64,000 bases of DNA from Xanthomonas hortorum pv. cynarae. GTDB taxonomy: Bacteria > Pseudomonadota > Gammaproteobacteria > Xanthomonadales > Xanthomonadaceae. Made by a program: the position numbers and the translations under genes. The DNA is taken from NCBI RefSeq assembly GCF_002939985.1, contig NZ_MDFM01000003.1, positions 124,001 to 188,000 of the forward strand. Reading direction: 5' to 3'. Below are positions 48,705-58,090 of the stretch, piece after piece (positions within the stretch are counted from its first letter, which is position 1; each line of letters opens with the position of its first letter). The notes below the pieces were generated by a model, which ran no database searches, was not told the DNA's origin, and saw only the letters and a list, made by a program, of their open reading frames with translations.

Positions 48705-49148
48705 TTACTTGACCACACGCAAATGCGGGCGCTTGCCGGCACTCGGCGGCTCGTCCGGCGTAGCCGGGCTCGGTGGCGGCGGTGCACCGGGATCCGGTGG
48801 CTCGGTGCTGGTGCCCGGGATGTCGTCCGGCAAGGCCATGCCCTGCCCAGTCTCGCGTGCGTACACCGCCAGCACGGCGGCCATCGGCACCATCACCGGA
48901 TAGCTGACGCCGCCGAAGCGTGCAGTAAAACGCACGCTTTCGTGGTCGACCTGCAGCCCGACCACGGCGCGCTCGGCGATGTTCAATACGACGCGGCCGT
49001 CTTTGACGGCACTGGCAGGCACCTGCACGCCAGGCAAGCCTGCGTCCACCAGAACGTGCGGCGTCATGCCGTTGTCGTTGATCCATTCGACCAAGGCCCG
49101 CAACAGGTACGGGCGATGGCTGGTCATGCGGGGGAAATCTTCGCTCAT
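48705..49148 (-). CDS. sspB: ClpXP adaptor SspB
   Basis: 147 aa. SspB delivers ssrA-tagged proteins to ClpXP. N-terminal domain starts R-P-Y-L-L-R-A-L-V-E-W-I-N-D-N-G-M-T-P-H with the V-V-L-N-I, F-T-A-R-F-G-G segments of the tag-binding fold; a Pro-rich linker follows and the tail ends K-R-P-H-L-R-V-V-K, the motif that docks on ClpX. Downstream of sspA, as usual. Confidence 0.93.
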   Translation of the reverse strand: MSEDFPRMTSHRPYLLRALVEWINDNGMTPHVLVDAGLPGVQVPASAVKDGRVVLNIAERAVVGLQVDHESVRFTARFGGVSYPVMVPMAAVLAVYARETGQGMALPDDIPGTSTEPPDPGAPPPPSPATPDEPPSAGKRPHLRVVK

Positions 49149-49226
49149 GGCGTCATTTTACCCGCACACGACCCGTAGCGGCGGCGCTACGATCGGACCT
49201 CGGTCTGTTGGCATACAGCCCTCGCA

Positions 49227-49862
49227 TCAGCCCGGCATGTCGCGCAGTTTGCGTTCCTGATCGGTGAGGCTACGGATGAAGCCGGGATTGCGGAAGATCC
49301 GGTTGCCGTAGTCCTCGATCGCCTTGCCGTCCTTGGGCAGCCCGATTTCCAATGCGTCCAGTCGCCAGATGATCGGCGCCATCGCGCAATCGGCCAGACT
49401 CATTTCCGGATTGAGGAAGAATTTGCTGGCCTTGAACAGCGGCACCGAGGCGGTGAGCAGTTCCTTCAGGCGCTTTCGGCCGGCTTCGGCCTGGGTCTTG
49501 TTGCCGAGCTGGATGGCCTGCACCTGCGGCACCCAGTCGTGCTCGATCCGCAGCATCGCCAGACGCAGGCGCGCGCGCGACAGCGGGTCGACCGGCATCA
49601 GCGGCGGATGCGGATAGCGCTCGTCCAGGTACTCGCTGACCACCGATGCGGCGTACAGCACCAGGTCGCGTTCGACCAGGGTGGGAACCGAGTGATAGGG
49701 ATTGAGATCGATCAGATCTTCGGGAGGATTTTGTGGGTCGACCGGCACCAGGTCGTAGGTCACCCCTTTCGCCGCCAGGACCAAGCGGACCCGGTGGCAC
49801 AACACGTCGTCGTTGGACGAAAACAAAGTCAAGGTATTTCGCATACGCACACTCGTCGCCAT
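49227..49862 (-). CDS. sspA: Stringent starvation protein A
   Basis: 211 aa GST-fold protein that binds RNA polymerase as a transcription activator. The N-terminal thioredoxin-like part contains H-R-V-R-L-V-L-A-A-K-G and N-P-Y-H-S-V-P-T-L-V-E-R-D-L; it lacks catalytic GST residues, as in SspA. The ATG at 49862 has a GGAGAG site upstream. It precedes sspB by 78 bp and follows petABC, an order conserved in gamma-proteobacteria, but a long repeat array separates it from petC. Confidence 0.92.
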   Translation of the reverse strand: MATSVRMRNTLTLFSSNDDVLCHRVRLVLAAKGVTYDLVPVDPQNPPEDLIDLNPYHSVPTLVERDLVLYAASVVSEYLDERYPHPPLMPVDPLSRARLRLAMLRIEHDWVPQVQAIQLGNKTQAEAGRKRLKELLTASVPLFKASKFFLNPEMSLADCAMAPIIWRLDALEIGLPKDGKAIEDYGNRIFRNPGFIRSLTDQERKLRDMPG

Positions 49863-50044
49863 TCAAGGCTCTCCGACGACCGGAATCCGCCGGCCGCATC
49901 GGCGCAGCCGGCCCAACGCCGACCGTCACCACGGTCCTTCGAGTGTGCAATCACGTCACGCAAAAGCCAAGGGTGATAAGGCCTCAAAACACGAACAGGC
50001 CATGTTGTCTTGTTGAATGACGGGCGTGCCAGGCGATTACGCAT

Positions 50045-50611
50045 CATCGACAGGTGGGTTTGCGGCTGATCTGCGGGTTTGCGGCAGGGCCCTTGCCCGC
50101 CCACCATCGCGCGACACGCCGCAAGTAAGCCCTTGTAGCGTCATCGGCATGTTGGTTCGCGGCTGATCTGCGGATTTGCTGCAGGGCCCTTGCCGGCCCA
50201 CCATCGCGGGACACGCCGCAAGTACGTCCTTGTAGCGTCATCGGCACGTTGGTTCGCGCCTGATCTGCAGATTTGCTGCAGGGCCCTTGCCCGCCCACCA
50301 TCGCGGGACACGCCGCAAGTACGTCCGTGTAGGCTCTTACGCGGCATCCATGCCGCGTAAGGTCCCGCGATGGTGGGCGGGCAAGGACCAGTCGAGATGG
50401 TCGGTGTGCATGTTTTCAACAAAGCACCGACTCACTCTACTGGTGCGGTGTCCTCGCCGATTGCGGGACCGTGTGGCGGCATGGATGCCGCCACCGAGCC
50501 TACACGGACGTACTTGCGGCGTGTCCCGCGAGCGGTGAGGACATCGCGCCCTCCGACCAACCGACCAACACGACCTGGACTATCGAGATAGTGCCAAGAG
50601 CGGCTAACAAA
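50045..50611. repeat. Dispersed repeat, copy E, with a 97-bp triplicated end
   Basis: Reverse-complement orientation relative to copies A-C. One hairpin (GCGGCATCCATGCCGC core, around 50340-50370) and a second (GGCGGCATGGATGCCGCC, around 50470-50500) make the body. The end facing sspA is repeated three times with a period of 97 bp: CTGATCTGCGG at 50066, CTGATCTGCGG at 50163 and CTGATCTGCAG at 50260. A GCGGCTAACAAA motif follows at about 50600. The element fills most of the 918-bp gap between sspA and petC; no gene is seen in that gap. Confidence 0.85.
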
Positions 50612-50780
50612 AATGACTGCGCGACACCCAAACAGGCGCAGCCCGTGCTCGGAATCGCATGTACCACTCGGACACTCCGGTTCCTCCACAGCGTCCACAT
50701 CCGCTTGGCGATTACCAGGTTGTGTACCTGCTTTCGGGCGGCTGCGGCAGTGCGCGGCCGCCGCAGGATTTACAGCCTAA

Positions 50781-51539
50781 TCAATGCACGTCCTTCCAAT
50801 ATTCCTTCTTGAGCAGATAGGCGATGAAGGTCAGCAGGGCCAGAAACAGAATCACCCACACGCCCATGCTTTGCCGCTTCAGCGCCGCCGGCTCGCCCGC
50901 GTATTCCAGGAAGTTGGAGATATCGCGCACGGTCTGATCGAACTCGACTGGTGTCTGGCGTCCCGCTTGACCGAGCTTGAGCGCCTGCACCGGCTTGTCG
51001 CCGGTGGCCTTGTCCGGCGGCCCGTACTGCGCCAGCTGCAGGCCTTGCAGTTCCCACAGCGGGTTGGGCATGGACGCGTTCGGGAACAACTGGTTGTTCC
51101 AGCCCAATGGACGGGTCTGATCCAGATAGAACGACTTGAGGTAGGTATAGACCCAGTCGGTGCCGCGCACGCGGGCGATCAGGCTCAGATCCGGCGGCGC
51201 CTTGCCGAACCATTTGGTCGCTGCATCGTGCGGCATGGTGCCTTCGATGTGCTCGCCGATCTTGGCGCCGGTGAAGTTGAGGTTGGCCATGACCTCCGCT
51301 TCGCTCAAGCCCAGATCGCTGGCCATGCGCGAATAGCGCAGGTATTTCAGCGAATGGCAGCCCGAACAGTAGTTCATGAACAACTGCGCCCCACGTTGCA
51401 GCGAGGCACGATCGCTTAGATCGTTTCCGGCTTGATGGACCGCACCGCCTTCGGCCGCCATCGCGCCGCCGGCAACGACCAGAGCGCACAGCAGCGCAAC
51501 CACGCGTGACTTCCATGACTTCACGATGTGCTTAGTCAT
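50781..51539 (-). CDS. petC: Cytochrome c1 of the bc1 complex
   Basis: 252 aa. Signal peptide (about 1-28), heme-binding C58-S-G-C61-H62, and a C-terminal transmembrane anchor (about 223-243) ending in K-K-E-Y-W. It passes electrons from the Rieske protein to soluble cytochromes in the periplasm. Starts eight bases inside the petB stop region, so the three pet genes are translationally coupled. Confidence 0.95.
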   Translation of the reverse strand: MTKHIVKSWKSRVVALLCALVVAGGAMAAEGGAVHQAGNDLSDRASLQRGAQLFMNYCSGCHSLKYLRYSRMASDLGLSEAEVMANLNFTGAKIGEHIEGTMPHDAATKWFGKAPPDLSLIARVRGTDWVYTYLKSFYLDQTRPLGWNNQLFPNASMPNPLWELQGLQLAQYGPPDKATGDKPVQALKLGQAGRQTPVEFDQTVRDISNFLEYAGEPAALKRQSMGVWVILFLALLTFIAYLLKKEYWKDVH

Positions 51540-52791
51540 GCGTGGTCACCCGCTCCGGTACCGGTTTGGTCTTATCTATCCGTGTCCACACAGGCATGGT
51601 GATGAAGAAGGCGAAATACAGGAAGGTCAGCACCCGCCCGACATAGGTCTCGTGTGCGTCGGTGCCAGGCCCGGAGCCGATTACGCCCAGCCATACGAAG
51701 CACACCACCAGCACGCCGAGCGCGACCTTGGAGATCCAGCCGCGGTAGCGGATCGAACGCACCTTGGCGCGATCCAGCCATGGCACCAGAAACAGGATCG
51801 CGATCGCCGAGAACATCACCACCACGCCGCCAAGCTTGTTGGGCACCACCCGCAACATCGCGTAGTACGGCGTGTAGTACCACACGGGTTTGATGTGCTC
51901 CGGGGTCACCAGCCGGTTGGCCTCGGTGAAGTTGTCGTGCTCCAGGAACAGACCGCCGAACGCCGGCGCGAAGAAGATGATGAAGGCCGCGATCAGCAGC
52001 AGGAAGCCGACACCGACCAGATCCTTGACCGTGTAATACGGATGAAACGGGATACCGTCGGCAGGCTTGTGCGCATCCCAGCGATTGCCCTTGGGACCTT
52101 TCTTGATGTCGACGCCATCGGGATTGTTGGAGCCCACTTCATGCAGCGCGCCCAGGTGCAGCACGATCAGCAACAACAGCACCAACGGCAAGGCGATGAC
52201 GTGCAAGGCAAAGAAGCGGTTGAGCGTGGCATCGCCGGGCAGATAGTCGCCCATGATCCATTCGGTCAAGCCATTGCCGATCACCGGAATGGCGCCGAAC
52301 AACGAGATGATCACCTTCGCGCCCCAGAACGACATCTGCCCCCAGGGCAGCACGTAGCCCATGAAGGCTTCGGCCATCAGCACCAGATAGATCAGCATGC
52401 CGAGAATCCACACCAGCTCGCGCGGCTTCTGGTAGCTGCCGTACATCAGCCCGCGGAACATGTGCAGATACACCACGATGAAGAACAGCGAGGCGCCGGT
52501 GCTGTGCATGTAGCGGATCAGCCAGCCCCACTCCACGTCGCGCATGATGTATTCGATCGAAGCGAACGCATCGGCAGCGCTGGTCTTGTAGTGCATCGTC
52601 AGGAAGATGCCGGTGACGATCTGGTTGACCAGCACCACCATCGCCAGCGAGCCGAAGTAGTACCAGATGTTGAAGTTCTTCGGCGCGTAGTACTCGCTGA
52701 CATGCTTGCGATAGACCGGCATCAGGCCGGGCGCGCGCTCGTTGACCCACTCGAACACGCCGTTCGCGGTACGGACAAGAATATTGCTCAT
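51532..52791 (-). CDS. petB: Cytochrome b of the bc1 complex
   Basis: 419 aa, about eight transmembrane helices. Heme ligating histidine pairs are seen in H-S-T-G-A-S-L-F-F-I-V-V-Y-L-H and F-F-A-L-H-V-I-A-L-P-L-V-L-L-L-L-I-V-L-H. The W-G-Q-M-S-F-W-G-A-K segment and the P-E-H-I-K-P-V-W-Y motif form the Qo site. Longer than the shortest cytochrome b because the C-terminal domain is fused, as usual in proteobacteria. Start overlaps the petA stop (TGATG). Confidence 0.96.
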   Translation of the reverse strand: MSNILVRTANGVFEWVNERAPGLMPVYRKHVSEYYAPKNFNIWYYFGSLAMVVLVNQIVTGIFLTMHYKTSAADAFASIEYIMRDVEWGWLIRYMHSTGASLFFIVVYLHMFRGLMYGSYQKPRELVWILGMLIYLVLMAEAFMGYVLPWGQMSFWGAKVIISLFGAIPVIGNGLTEWIMGDYLPGDATLNRFFALHVIALPLVLLLLIVLHLGALHEVGSNNPDGVDIKKGPKGNRWDAHKPADGIPFHPYYTVKDLVGVGFLLLIAAFIIFFAPAFGGLFLEHDNFTEANRLVTPEHIKPVWYYTPYYAMLRVVPNKLGGVVVMFSAIAILFLVPWLDRAKVRSIRYRGWISKVALGVLVVCFVWLGVIGSGPGTDAHETYVGRVLTFLYFAFFITMPVWTRIDKTKPVPERVTTHD

Positions 52792-53435
52792 CAGGCAGCC
52801 CCCGTGCTTTTGGCCGACGTACCGGCGCCATCCGGATCGACGCCGATGACAAGCGTGTTGTCGTCCACGTAGTGGTGTGGGGGCACCAGCAGGTTGATCG
52901 GTGCCGGCACGCCATCGAAGACGCGGCCGGACATGTCGAAGCGCGATTTATGGCAGGGGCAGAAGTAGCCGCCCTTCCATTGCGGGTCATAGGGCTCGGG
53001 CCGGATCTCGGCGACCATCTCCGGCGAACACCCCAGATGCGTGCACAGGCCCACCAATACCGAGATATCGGACTTGATCGAGCGGTACTCGGGGTTCTTC
53101 AGCACGTAGTCCGGCTGCTGGTCCTTGTTCTCGGACTTGGGGTCCTTGAGCCGGTCGTCCAGCGAGGGCAGTGCGTCGAGCATCGCCTTGGAGCGCTTGA
53201 CGATCCAGATCGGCTGACCGCGCCACTCCAGAACCAGCCGTTGCCCTTCCTGCAAGGCGCTGATGTCGGCGGTCACCGGTGCGCCGGCCAATTTGGCGCG
53301 TGCACTTGGATTCCACGACTTCACGAACGGAACTGCAACAAATCCTGCTCCGACCGCACCGACCACGGAGGTTGTCGCGGTCAAAAACCGACGACGCCCG
53401 AGATCAGCAGGTGCGTTAACCCCATCGTTGGCCAT
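52791..53435 (-). CDS. petA: Rieske iron-sulfur protein of the bc1 complex
   Basis: 214 aa. A Tat-like signal anchor (R-R-R-F-L-T near residue 14, then hydrophobic) is followed by the Rieske domain: C131-T-H-L-G-C136 and C159-P-C161-H162 bind the 2Fe-2S cluster. First gene of the petABC operon, with the shared promoter upstream. The ATG at 53435 gives the normal signal length. Confidence 0.95.
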   Translation of the reverse strand: MANDGVNAPADLGRRRFLTATTSVVGAVGAGFVAVPFVKSWNPSARAKLAGAPVTADISALQEGQRLVLEWRGQPIWIVKRSKAMLDALPSLDDRLKDPKSENKDQQPDYVLKNPEYRSIKSDISVLVGLCTHLGCSPEMVAEIRPEPYDPQWKGGYFCPCHKSRFDMSGRVFDGVPAPINLLVPPHHYVDDNTLVIGVDPDGAGTSAKSTGAA

Positions 53436-53612
53436 CCGGCTCTCCGATCTTGATTAGGTAGCGTGAGGCTGCCAACGGCTGGCGGGGGGTCCAGCCGCGA
53501 TGAATCGACCGCAGTGTAGCGGAACGCTTAATGCACAGACAATGCAATGTACGCAGTCGGAGCTGCGCTGTGCAAACGCTGCATGCAGATGCGTGTCGAT
53601 AACGCACGCAGC

Positions 53613-54605
53613 TCAGTTGGCTGCCGTGCCCTGCCCGCGATAGCGACCGGCCAGCAGGCCGACGCGTTGCACATAGCGCTGGGTCTCGCTGTAAGGCGGC
53701 ACGCCGCCGTAGCGATCCACCGCGCCCTCGCCCGCGTTGTAGCCGGCGGCGGCGAGCGTGAGATCGCCGTTGAAGCGTTTCAACAACCAGGACAGATACT
53801 GCACGCCGCCGCGAATATTTTGCGATGCATCATAGGCGTCGCTGACGCCGAAGCGGCGCGCGGTTCCGGGCATCAGCTGCATCAACCCTTGCGCGCCGGC
53901 ACGGCTGAGCGCCAGCGGGTTGTAGGCCGACTCGGCATGGATGATCGCGCGCACGATCGCTTCTTCGACCCCGAACTCACGCGCCGCCGCGGTGATTTCC
54001 TGCTGGTAGGCATTGGTGTTGAGCCGGATCGCACCAAAGTTGACGCCGGGCTTGGCGCCGCAGGCGTAGCAGGTCTCGATAAAGCTGTAGTGGATGGTGT
54101 GCAGGCCTTCGATGCTGGCGACCTGGCGCGGGCGTGCGCTGGTGTAGTGGCGCACGCCGTCCTTCATATAGGAATAGACCTGCCCGCTGACCACCCGACG
54201 CGGATTGACCGCCGTTGCGGCGGCAGGCGCCTGCACGATGGACGTCTCCGACACCGGCAGCGCGCGCGGCACCACGGCTGAAGCGACCTCGGCAGCGCGA
54301 CGCGGCGGTTGGCTGACCGGCTGGCTGATGATGGTGGCCGGCGCGCCGCTGTCGATGTTGGCGATGCTGCGCGCCGGGCTGGCGACCAGGCCTGAGGTCG
54401 GGCGTGCCGAGGCAGGCGGTGTGCGGCGGGCAGAGCGATCCGGGGTGTAGCTGCTGATGACGCTGCAGGTGGCGCCGCTCTGGCGCTTGCTCAAATAACT
54501 GGTGATGCCGTCGCCGCTGACGCACTTGTACAGGGTGCCGGCGCTGGCCGGCGCCGCCGACAACGTGACAAGTAACAGCCCCAGCACTCTTGACATCCCC
54601 TTCAT
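53613..54605 (-). CDS. Lytic transglycosylase (SLT domain), exported
   Basis: 330 aa. Signal peptide (about 1-22), an N-terminal DUF4124-like stretch, a Pro/Ala/Ser linker, then an SLT domain (about 200-325) with catalytic Glu in I-I-H-A-E-S-A-Y-N-P-L-A, followed by G-A-Q-G-L-M-Q-L-M-P-G-T-A and A-A-G-Y-N-A-G-E-G-A-V. Two cysteine pairs in the linker may form a disulfide. It cuts peptidoglycan glycan strands in the periplasm; comparable enzymes clear paths for secretion machinery. ATG at 54605 precedes the signal peptide. Confidence 0.87.
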   Translation of the reverse strand: MKGMSRVLGLLLVTLSAAPASAGTLYKCVSGDGITSYLSKRQSGATCSVISSYTPDRSARRTPPASARPTSGLVASPARSIANIDSGAPATIISQPVSQPPRRAAEVASAVVPRALPVSETSIVQAPAAATAVNPRRVVSGQVYSYMKDGVRHYTSARPRQVASIEGLHTIHYSFIETCYACGAKPGVNFGAIRLNTNAYQQEITAAAREFGVEEAIVRAIIHAESAYNPLALSRAGAQGLMQLMPGTARRFGVSDAYDASQNIRGGVQYLSWLLKRFNGDLTLAAAGYNAGEGAVDRYGGVPPYSETQRYVQRVGLLAGRYRGQGTAAN

Positions 54606-54654
54606 GTGGCGGAGTGTCCCAGCTTGCCCTGGGCTTGCCAAGTGTCGGCAGGCG

Positions 54655-55619
54655 TTACCGGGGCAGCTGGTCCAGTTGCGCGCGCAACGCGTTCAGGGCC
54701 TGGGTCAGGGGTTCACGCATATCGGCAGGAGAGATCGCCTCGAACGGCAGTTCGAGCAACAGCAGATTGGCCGCCAGGGCCGGCATGCTCGGGGCGCCCA
54801 GACCGAGCCAGCAATGCGCGGGGCCGTCGGCTTCCAGCGCCCCCAGCCAGGGCGGAATACGGGCGGCGAGTGTATCAAGCGTGCCTTGCAGGCGTACCCG
54901 CGCCCGGCATGGGAATGGCGACTCGCCGATCGCCTTGCGCAACAACTGCAGCGGTTCTTCCGGCAGCGCACGGGCGGCGAACTGCGCGCCGGTCGCGACG
55001 GCCTGATCGATACGGTCGGCACGCAGGGTGCGCCAGTCCTGGCGCTCGCAGTCCCAGACCAGCAAGTACCAGCGCCGCCCGTAATTCACCAGCAACGCCG
55101 GCTCGACGCAGCGGGTGATCGGCGCGCCAGAGTGGCGGCGATAGTCCAGCCGCAAGGTAATGCGGTCGCGGCAGGCACTGGCCAGTTGCGCCAGCAGTGC
55201 CGCGTCCACCAACGCGCTGGCGTCCATGATCGGCAGACTGGCCATGGCCGCATGCGCGGCGCTGGCGCGCTGGCCACTGCGTCGCGGCAACAGCGGATCG
55301 AGCTTGGCCAGCACCCGCGCCGCTGCCGCGTCCATGTCGCGGATCGTCGGCGCGGCCGCGCGCAAGGCGATCGCCACGGTGAGCGCTTCGTCTTCTTCGA
55401 ACAACAGCGGCAAGGCGGCTGCGCCCTGCCCTAGCCGATAGCCGCCACCGGTTCCTGGCGCGGCCTGTATCGGGTAGCCAAGCTCGCGCAGGCGGTCGAT
55501 ATCGCGCCGCACGCTGCGCGGATGAATTTCCAGGCGCTCAGCCAGGGCCACGCCGGACCAGCTCCGGCCGCCTGCAGCAGAGAAAGCAGACGCAACAGGC
55601 GGGCAGCGGTCGAGGCCAT
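54655..55619 (-). pseudogene. WYL-domain (YafY-type) transcriptional regulator, frameshifted
   Basis: The N-terminus (from ATG 55619, M-A-S-T-A-A-R-L-L-R-L-L-S-L-L-Q-A) is in one frame; the helix-turn-helix remainder (R-S-W-S-G-V-A-L-A-E-R-L-E-I-H-P-R-S-V-R-R-D-I) and the WYL ligand domain continue in another. A single base is missing near 55568. The intact product would be a repressor of the DeoR/WYL type for the divergent GST gene. An intact palindromic operator lies just upstream. A sequencing error cannot be excluded. Confidence 0.8.
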
Positions 55620-55630
55620 CGCGCCACCGT

Positions 55631-55655
55631 ATTGCGGACAGAAAGTGTCCGCAAT
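55631..55655. promoter_or_regulatory. Perfect palindromic operator between the WYL regulator and GST genes
   Basis: ATTGCGGACA and its exact complement TGTCCGCAAT flank GAAAG. It is 12 bp upstream of the regulator start and overlaps the likely -35 of the divergent GST promoter (a TGTATA -10 candidate at 55659-55664). Position and symmetry point to autoregulation and control of the GST. Confidence 0.75.
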
Positions 55656-55737
55656 AGCTGTATAGGATTGCGTCATCACGTGTCGCTGCACCAATGCCCG
55701 CTACTTGCACTCTTCTCCTGGCCACCAAGGACTCGCA

Positions 55738-56352
55738 ATGCCCGACGACCGCCACATCACACTTTTCCACAATCCCCGCTCGCGCTCGCGCGGCGTGCTG
55801 GTCCTGCTGGAAGAGCTCGGCGCCAGTTACAGCCTGCAGATCCTCGACCTGGAAAAAGGCGAACAGCTCGCACCTGAGTACCTGGCGATCAACCCGATGG
55901 GCAAGATCCCGGCGATCCGGCATGGCGACAGCGTGGTCACCGAACAGGGCGCGATCTATCAGTACCTGGCCGAGCTGTATCCGGAAGCCGGCCTGTCGCC
56001 AGCATCGGGCGATGCCGATCGCGGCGCCTATCTGCGCTGGCTGGCCTTCTACGGTTCGGCGTTCGAGCCGGCGATCATCGACCGCGCGATGAAACGCGAC
56101 GCGCCGCCGCGCGCGATCTCGCCCTACGCCGACTGCGCCACGGTGCTGCAGGTGATCGATGCGCAGCTGGCCAAGGGCGACTATCTCCTGGGCCAGCGCT
56201 GCAGCGCGGCCGATGTGCTGTGGGGCGGCGCGCTGGGCTGGATGGTCGATTTCGGCCTGGTCGATCCGCCTGCCACGACCCGCGCCTATATTGCACGCAT
56301 GGCCGACCGGCCGGCATTCGGCCGCGCCGAGGCGATCAATGCAAGGCCCTGA
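55738..56352 (+). CDS. Glutathione S-transferase family protein
   Basis: 204 aa. The thioredoxin-like N-domain has the F-H-N-P-R-S-R-S-R-G active-site loop, N-P-M-G-K-I-P and V-T-E-Q-G-A-I-Y-Q-Y; the helical C-domain has C-S-A-A-D-V-L-W. Catalytic residue probably Ser. It is divergent from the WYL regulator and shares its operator, so likely induced by the regulator's ligand. Start at 55738 gives the conserved N-terminus. Confidence 0.88.
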   Translation: MPDDRHITLFHNPRSRSRGVLVLLEELGASYSLQILDLEKGEQLAPEYLAINPMGKIPAIRHGDSVVTEQGAIYQYLAELYPEAGLSPASGDADRGAYLRWLAFYGSAFEPAIIDRAMKRDAPPRAISPYADCATVLQVIDAQLAKGDYLLGQRCSAADVLWGGALGWMVDFGLVDPPATTRAYIARMADRPAFGRAEAINARP

Positions 56353-56421
56353 GCATCCGGACGCAGCCGGCGCAAGCGGGTAAACTACGCGGCTATCTTC
56401 TACCCGCCTGGAATAAGCGCC

Positions 56422-57891
56422 ATGCCCGGGACATCCGTTTCCGATCTGTCCGCGGCCACCACCGTGGACGCACCTGCCCTGTTGCCGCTGCCCGTGGCAC
56501 GCCCGGCAGCGCCCGCCGTGGTGCGCGGCAAGCTGTACATCAAGACCCACGGGTGCCAGATGAACGAGTACGACTCGGCCAAGATGGCCGACGTACTCGC
56601 CGCCTCCGAAGGCCTGGAGCTGACCGACAACCCCGAAGACGCCGACGTGGTGCTGGTCAATACCTGCTCCATCCGCGAGAAGGCGCAGGAAAAGGTGTTC
56701 AGCCAGCTGGGCCGCTGGCGCTTGCTCAAGGAGAGCAGGCACAAGGCCGGCGGCACGCCTGTGATCATCGGTGTTGGCGGCTGCGTGGCCTCGCAGGAAG
56801 GCGAAGCCATCGTCAAGCGCGCGCCGTATGTGGATCTGGTGTTCGGCCCGCAGACCCTACATCGCCTGCCCGAGCTGATCCGCGCGCGGCGCGAATCGGG
56901 CAAGTCGCAGGTCGACATCAGCTTCCCGGAAATCGAAAAGTTCGATCGCCTGCCCGAGCCGCGTGCCGATGGCCCGTCGGCGTTCGTGTCGATCATGGAA
57001 GGCTGCTCCAAATACTGCTCGTTCTGCGTGGTGCCCTATACCCGCGGCGAAGAAGTGAGCCGGCCGTTCGAAGACGTGCTGGTGGAAGTGGCGCAACTGG
57101 CCGCGCAAGGCGTGCGCGAGATCAATCTGCTCGGCCAGAACGTCAACGCGTATCGCGGTGCATATGGCGCCGATGCGGGAGACGCCGCGCAGTACGCGGA
57201 TCTGGGCTTGCTGATTCGCACCATCGCGCAGATCGACGGCGTCGGTCGTATTCGTTTCACCACCTCGCATCCGCTGGAGTTTTCCGATTCGCTGGTGGAT
57301 GCGTATCGCGACGTGCCGCAGCTGGCCAATTACCTGCACCTGCCGGTACAGGCTGGCAGCGACCGCATTCTGTCGGCGATGAAGCGCGGCTACACCGCGC
57401 TGGAATTCAAGTCCAAGATCCGCAAGCTGCGCGCGGTGCGCCCGGACATTTCGATCAGTTCGGACTTCATCGTCGGCTTCCCCGGCGAAACCGAAGCGGA
57501 TTTCGAAAAGACCATGAAGTTGATCGAAGACGTGGGCTTCGATCAGAGTTTTTCCTTCATCTATTCGCGTCGCCCTGGAACGCCGGCCTCGGATCTGCAG
57601 GACGACATGCCCGATGCCGTCAAACAGGCGCGCCTGGCACGTTTGCAGGCGCAGATCAATGCGCATGCCACACGTATTTCGCAGTCCATGGTCGGTAGCG
57701 TGCAGCGGGTGCTGGTGGAAGGCCCCTCGCGGCGCGATCCCAACGAATTGACCGGCAAGAGCGAGAACATGCGCCCGGTGAATTTCCCCGGCAATGCGCG
57801 CTTGATCGGGCAATTCGTCGATGTGGTGATCACCGAGGCAATGAGCAATTCGCTGCGTGGTCGTATCCACCTGGATGAAAACGCACGCTGA
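56422..57891 (+). CDS. miaB: tRNA-2-methylthio-N6-dimethylallyladenosine synthase MiaB
   Basis: 489 aa radical-SAM methylthiotransferase for A37 of tRNAs. The N-terminal UPF0004 domain supplies three cysteines (T-H-G-C-Q-M-N, N-T-C-S-I-R-E, G-G-C-V-A-S-Q); the radical-SAM motif is C-S-K-Y-C-S-F-C; a TRAM domain closes the C-terminus. First gene of the conserved miaB-phoH-ybeY-corC cluster. A long Ala/Pro leader (about 1-35) is unusual compared with E. coli. Confidence 0.96.
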   Translation: MPGTSVSDLSAATTVDAPALLPLPVARPAAPAVVRGKLYIKTHGCQMNEYDSAKMADVLAASEGLELTDNPEDADVVLVNTCSIREKAQEKVFSQLGRWRLLKESRHKAGGTPVIIGVGGCVASQEGEAIVKRAPYVDLVFGPQTLHRLPELIRARRESGKSQVDISFPEIEKFDRLPEPRADGPSAFVSIMEGCSKYCSFCVVPYTRGEEVSRPFEDVLVEVAQLAAQGVREINLLGQNVNAYRGAYGADAGDAAQYADLGLLIRTIAQIDGVGRIRFTTSHPLEFSDSLVDAYRDVPQLANYLHLPVQAGSDRILSAMKRGYTALEFKSKIRKLRAVRPDISISSDFIVGFPGETEADFEKTMKLIEDVGFDQSFSFIYSRRPGTPASDLQDDMPDAVKQARLARLQAQINAHATRISQSMVGSVQRVLVEGPSRRDPNELTGKSENMRPVNFPGNARLIGQFVDVVITEAMSNSLRGRIHLDENAR

Positions 57892-58090
57892 TGCAGCGCA
57901 GGCGCCGGATTGCTCGGCGCCATGTTGAAGGCATCGCTTGCATCACGCGTTGCCCGCGATCCGTACAACCTGCGCCAGCCACGCTCATGCGGCTCACCTG
58001 AGCTATTCCTTGCAGTCGCAGACAACGACAAGCATCGACATGATCCGTCGCGTCGCTCGCTGCGCGCACTGGTGGCGAAAAATTCGCCAC

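Noticed and set aside
50045-50345. Possible CRISPR array
   Set aside because: Units are almost identical over their full 97 bp, with no variable spacers and no cas genes nearby.
50044-50422. Minus-strand frames with repeated peptide R-R-V-A-R-W-W-A-G-K-G-P
   Set aside because: The peptide repeats only mirror the 97-bp DNA tandem repeat; there is no ribosome site or family similarity.
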